64,000 bases of DNA from contig NC_059474.1 of assembly GCF_018139145.2 (NCBI RefSeq), positions 37,528,344 through 37,592,343 on the forward strand. Direction: 5' to 3'. Below are positions 61,740-64,000 of the stretch, one piece after another. How positions within the stretch are numbered: position 1 is the first letter of the stretch; each line of letters begins with the position of its first letter. The position numbers were made by a program, and so were the translations under genes. The stretch comes from Gymnogyps californianus. Taxonomy: Eukaryota; Chordata; Aves; Accipitriformes; Cathartidae. The notes beneath the pieces are model-generated. The model saw only the letters and a list, made by a program, of their open reading frames with translations. It ran no database searches and was not told where the DNA came from.

Positions 61740-62517
61740 ATCCAGAGATGGGCTCTGAGCCAACTTTCATCATTCTGGGATGAGATCTTGGAGCTATGGT
61801 AGACAGATCTATGGAAATAACAGTTCTACGATCAAAAAAAAAAAGCAGACATCATTAAGGCATTGTATGAAACCATCGTAGTTAAACATCTGCTATGTTC
61901 TGCACTTCTGGTCTCTCCATCTTGAAAAGGCTGCCATAAAACTGGAGAACATTCAGAAAAGGACAAGGACGATCAAAGGCCTGAAGCAGCTTTCCTACAA
62001 AGAATCAGGAAACAGACTGGAAAAAATACAACTCACTGAAGATGCTAGAGATCTATAAATCAAGAGTAGCATGGAGGAGAAATTGGTGAGAAACTCTCCA
62101 CTGCCTCTTCCAAAACACTACCAACAGGGTGTCAAACTAAAACTACCATGAGGCTGCCTCAAAACACGCTGAGGAGTATATTGTGAGATGTATAGTTAAG
62201 CTGTGAAACTCCTTGCTGCAAAATGTCACAGATGCTAAAAGCTTCCATGCGTTCAAAGGTGACTACGCAAATTCACAGGAAAAAAAGAATGTACCAAAGG
62301 TTGTAAAATACAAAGACAGCACCTTTGACTCAGGAAGTCCTTCAGCCTTAAAGCGCTGGAGGCCAGGAGTGTATTGTAGGAAGAATAACTACAAATCTGT
62401 CATGCTGCTATATTAGTCTCTACTTATCTGCTAATGGCTGCCATCACAGACAGAATGCTGGGCTAGATGGGCCTTTGATCAGACCCAGCGTGGACATTCT
62501 GTGTTTTTCTAATATGC
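61740..62517 (+). mobile_element. Ancient CR1-like LINE, 3' fragment
   Basis: Diverged text matches the old CR1 family of turtles, crocodiles and birds. GATCTTGGAGCTATGGTAGA is followed by TCTGCACTTCTGGTCTCTCC, AAACTGGAGAACATTCAGAA and the diagnostic tail GGGCTAGATGGGCCTTTGAT plus CAGACCCAGCGTGGACATTC. The same family occurs at 30930-31460, which covers a more internal part. Borders are approximate. Confidence 0.65.
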
Positions 62518-64000
62518 TCCTATGACACTTGGAGCTATACGAGTAAGCTGTCTTGTCCAACGGAAGGATGCAGTGAAGCCCAGAAATAGCTTTTAGTCTG
62601 CCCCTGCCAGCTATGCCTGGCTTGCAGTGAAGAACTTTTGTCAGCACAAGCCATAAGGGTTAGGGGAAATAAGAAAACAATAAACAGATTTATGCTTGCA
62701 AACCCATCAATGTTCTATTTCATTAGACATCCTTTTCCCTAAGTACCTTATTTTGTGTTTATAAGCTACTTTGGTAAAATACATATTTTACCAGTACAAG
62801 TTGTGTCTTCATCAAAGTCCTGTGGTTAGGACTTTGTTGCAGAAAAGCCTAAACGGTTGAGAAATATTTTATTCCATTTTTCTCCCCCATGTGCAGGAGC
62901 ATGGTGACAAAAAAACCCCCAACCGCTCACTGGAACTGCATTTTTAGGAGATTACATACATGCTTTATCTCAGGCACCTAAACCAGACATCACTGGGTTC
63001 AAGGCCATATAAACATGCTGATAACCCCACACCCTTGGGAATCTTCAGCAGCCCTAGAAGTTCACTAGGGCACTGATAAGTAAGCATGCCTAATTTTTCA
63101 AGGTATCAAGTATCAGTCAAATGGTTTGTAAAAAATACTCTAATTATATACCAGGCAAAAACAGGACAAGAGAGCTTGACCTATATCCTGGCAACAATAT
63201 ATCCAAAATGTCACAGAAACTACAGAAGATATACTAGCAGGATCACATATGATTCTTTCTGTTGTATCATACTTAAACATGAATAAGCACTCGGGCAGTA
63301 GGAATCCAAAGGGAAAGGAGTCTGTGTAACACAGATGATGGGAAACAGATTTAGTTATGTCCTTTTCCCAAGGTTTTGGATAAAGGGCACCCCTATTTCA
63401 GTCTTTTGCCAGGATAAGGAATCAAGTAAGGATCTTTTTGCATAGACGTATCTACTTGCATAACTTCTCATATAAATGCACAGTCCAAATCAGCTTCAGT
63501 TTTATTCGTTCTTGCCACACATGTATTCCCCTAGCTCCCATTATTACTGTTATCATTGAGATAGTATTTGTATTCGAAACGCTTATTTCCAATGGCTGAT
63601 AACTTTCTGAATCAATTTTCTTTGAGCTAGAATTTCTCGTGCTTGTTGTCAGCCTGAGGGTGGGTGTTCATATGTGAAGGTCTGAAGAAAACCCATTTAA
63701 TCATTTTTATGAGGATCAAATTTTTAAATAAAAATAAGTGCATTTTCCGTGTTCAGTAAATTGTTTGTAGTTTAATGGAAACTAAACTAAAAAATAAAGC
63801 TACTGTAACATTCTGTGATTTTAGCTGCATGAAACTCCTTCGCTGACACTAATTCTTCCTCTGTGGTTTGTGACTGCTAAATAGGTGATATAATTAGCAA
63901 TATTTCTATGTTCTAGGTCTTTTAAAAGTTATGCCTGAAGAAAAAACAAAATAAATTTAAATAGTGCAGTAGCATGCAAATCAAAATAAAAAAATGTGGG

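Larger units (their letters stand above)
57519..64000 (-). other. TENM2: TENM2 intron, upstream of the first exon in the window (partial)
   Basis: There is no teneurin coding sequence in this stretch. It carries a minus-strand ERVL-like LTR (58565-59521), a CR1 tail at 58090-58129, and ancient CR1 relics at about 61085-61145 and 61740-62517. The open frames that occur (up to 240 codons) lie inside the LTR or are unrecognised and lack conserved motifs. The remaining sequence looks like ordinary AT-rich avian intron. Confidence 0.85.

Overview
The window is a vertebrate, almost certainly avian, nuclear genomic segment. Short exons with GT/AG splice sites lie in long AT-rich introns, and the interspersed repeats are CR1 LINEs and avian-type ERVL-like LTRs. 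There is no bacterial-style gene packing. Every supportable coding segment belongs to one gene on the minus strand, a teneurin whose sequence best fits TENM2 (teneurin-2, Ten-m2/ODZ2). Teneurin-2 is a type II transmembrane adhesion protein of neurons that binds latrophilins and other teneurins across the synapse. The window holds 18 internal coding exons, about 3.63 kb of coding sequence or roughly 1,210 residues. The 5' end of the gene (cytoplasmic domain, membrane segment) lies beyond position 64000, and the 3' end (most of the YD shell, C-terminal toxin-like domain) lies before position 1.

Layout in transcription order, high to low coordinates. From 57519 to 64000 is upstream intron with a minus-strand LTR and CR1 relics. 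Exons at 57308-57518, 56702-56803, 56348-56542, 54806-55006 and 51653-51838 encode the extracellular linker and EGF-like repeats 1-7. A 14.2 kb intron with a plus-strand solo LTR follows. Then come two microexons of 27 nt (37457-37483) and 18 nt (35846-35863), and the EGF8 exon at 34779-34925. A 7.3 kb intron with CR1 copies precedes 27284-27500 (Cys-rich region), 26116-26235 (transthyretin-related domain) and 25455-25716. Exons 18567-18834 and 17849-17992 carry the FN-plug region. Exons 14457-14706, 14013-14033 (a 21-nt microexon), 8456-8688, 7769-7923 and 6032-6906 encode the NHL beta-propeller and the start of the YD shell. From 1 to 6031 is downstream intron.

All splice phases are mutually consistent, and no constitutive exon carries a frameshift or stop, so the gene looks intact. 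The three microexons are too short for ORF finding. They were found by looking for the known teneurin alternative-splice inserts, and each has GT/AG borders and the correct phase. They fall at the two positions where teneurins are known to be diversified by splicing: between EGF7 and EGF8, and in the beta-propeller. These sites tune homophilic and latrophilin binding. The rest of the window is intron. Its most notable contents are two ERVL-like LTRs in opposite orientations, recent and ancient CR1 fragments, a GA microsatellite, and a few palindromic motifs that may be regulatory.

Limits: family names for repeats and the TENM2 assignment come from recall of family sequences, not from a database search. 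No second gene, RNA gene, CRISPR array or operon was seen.
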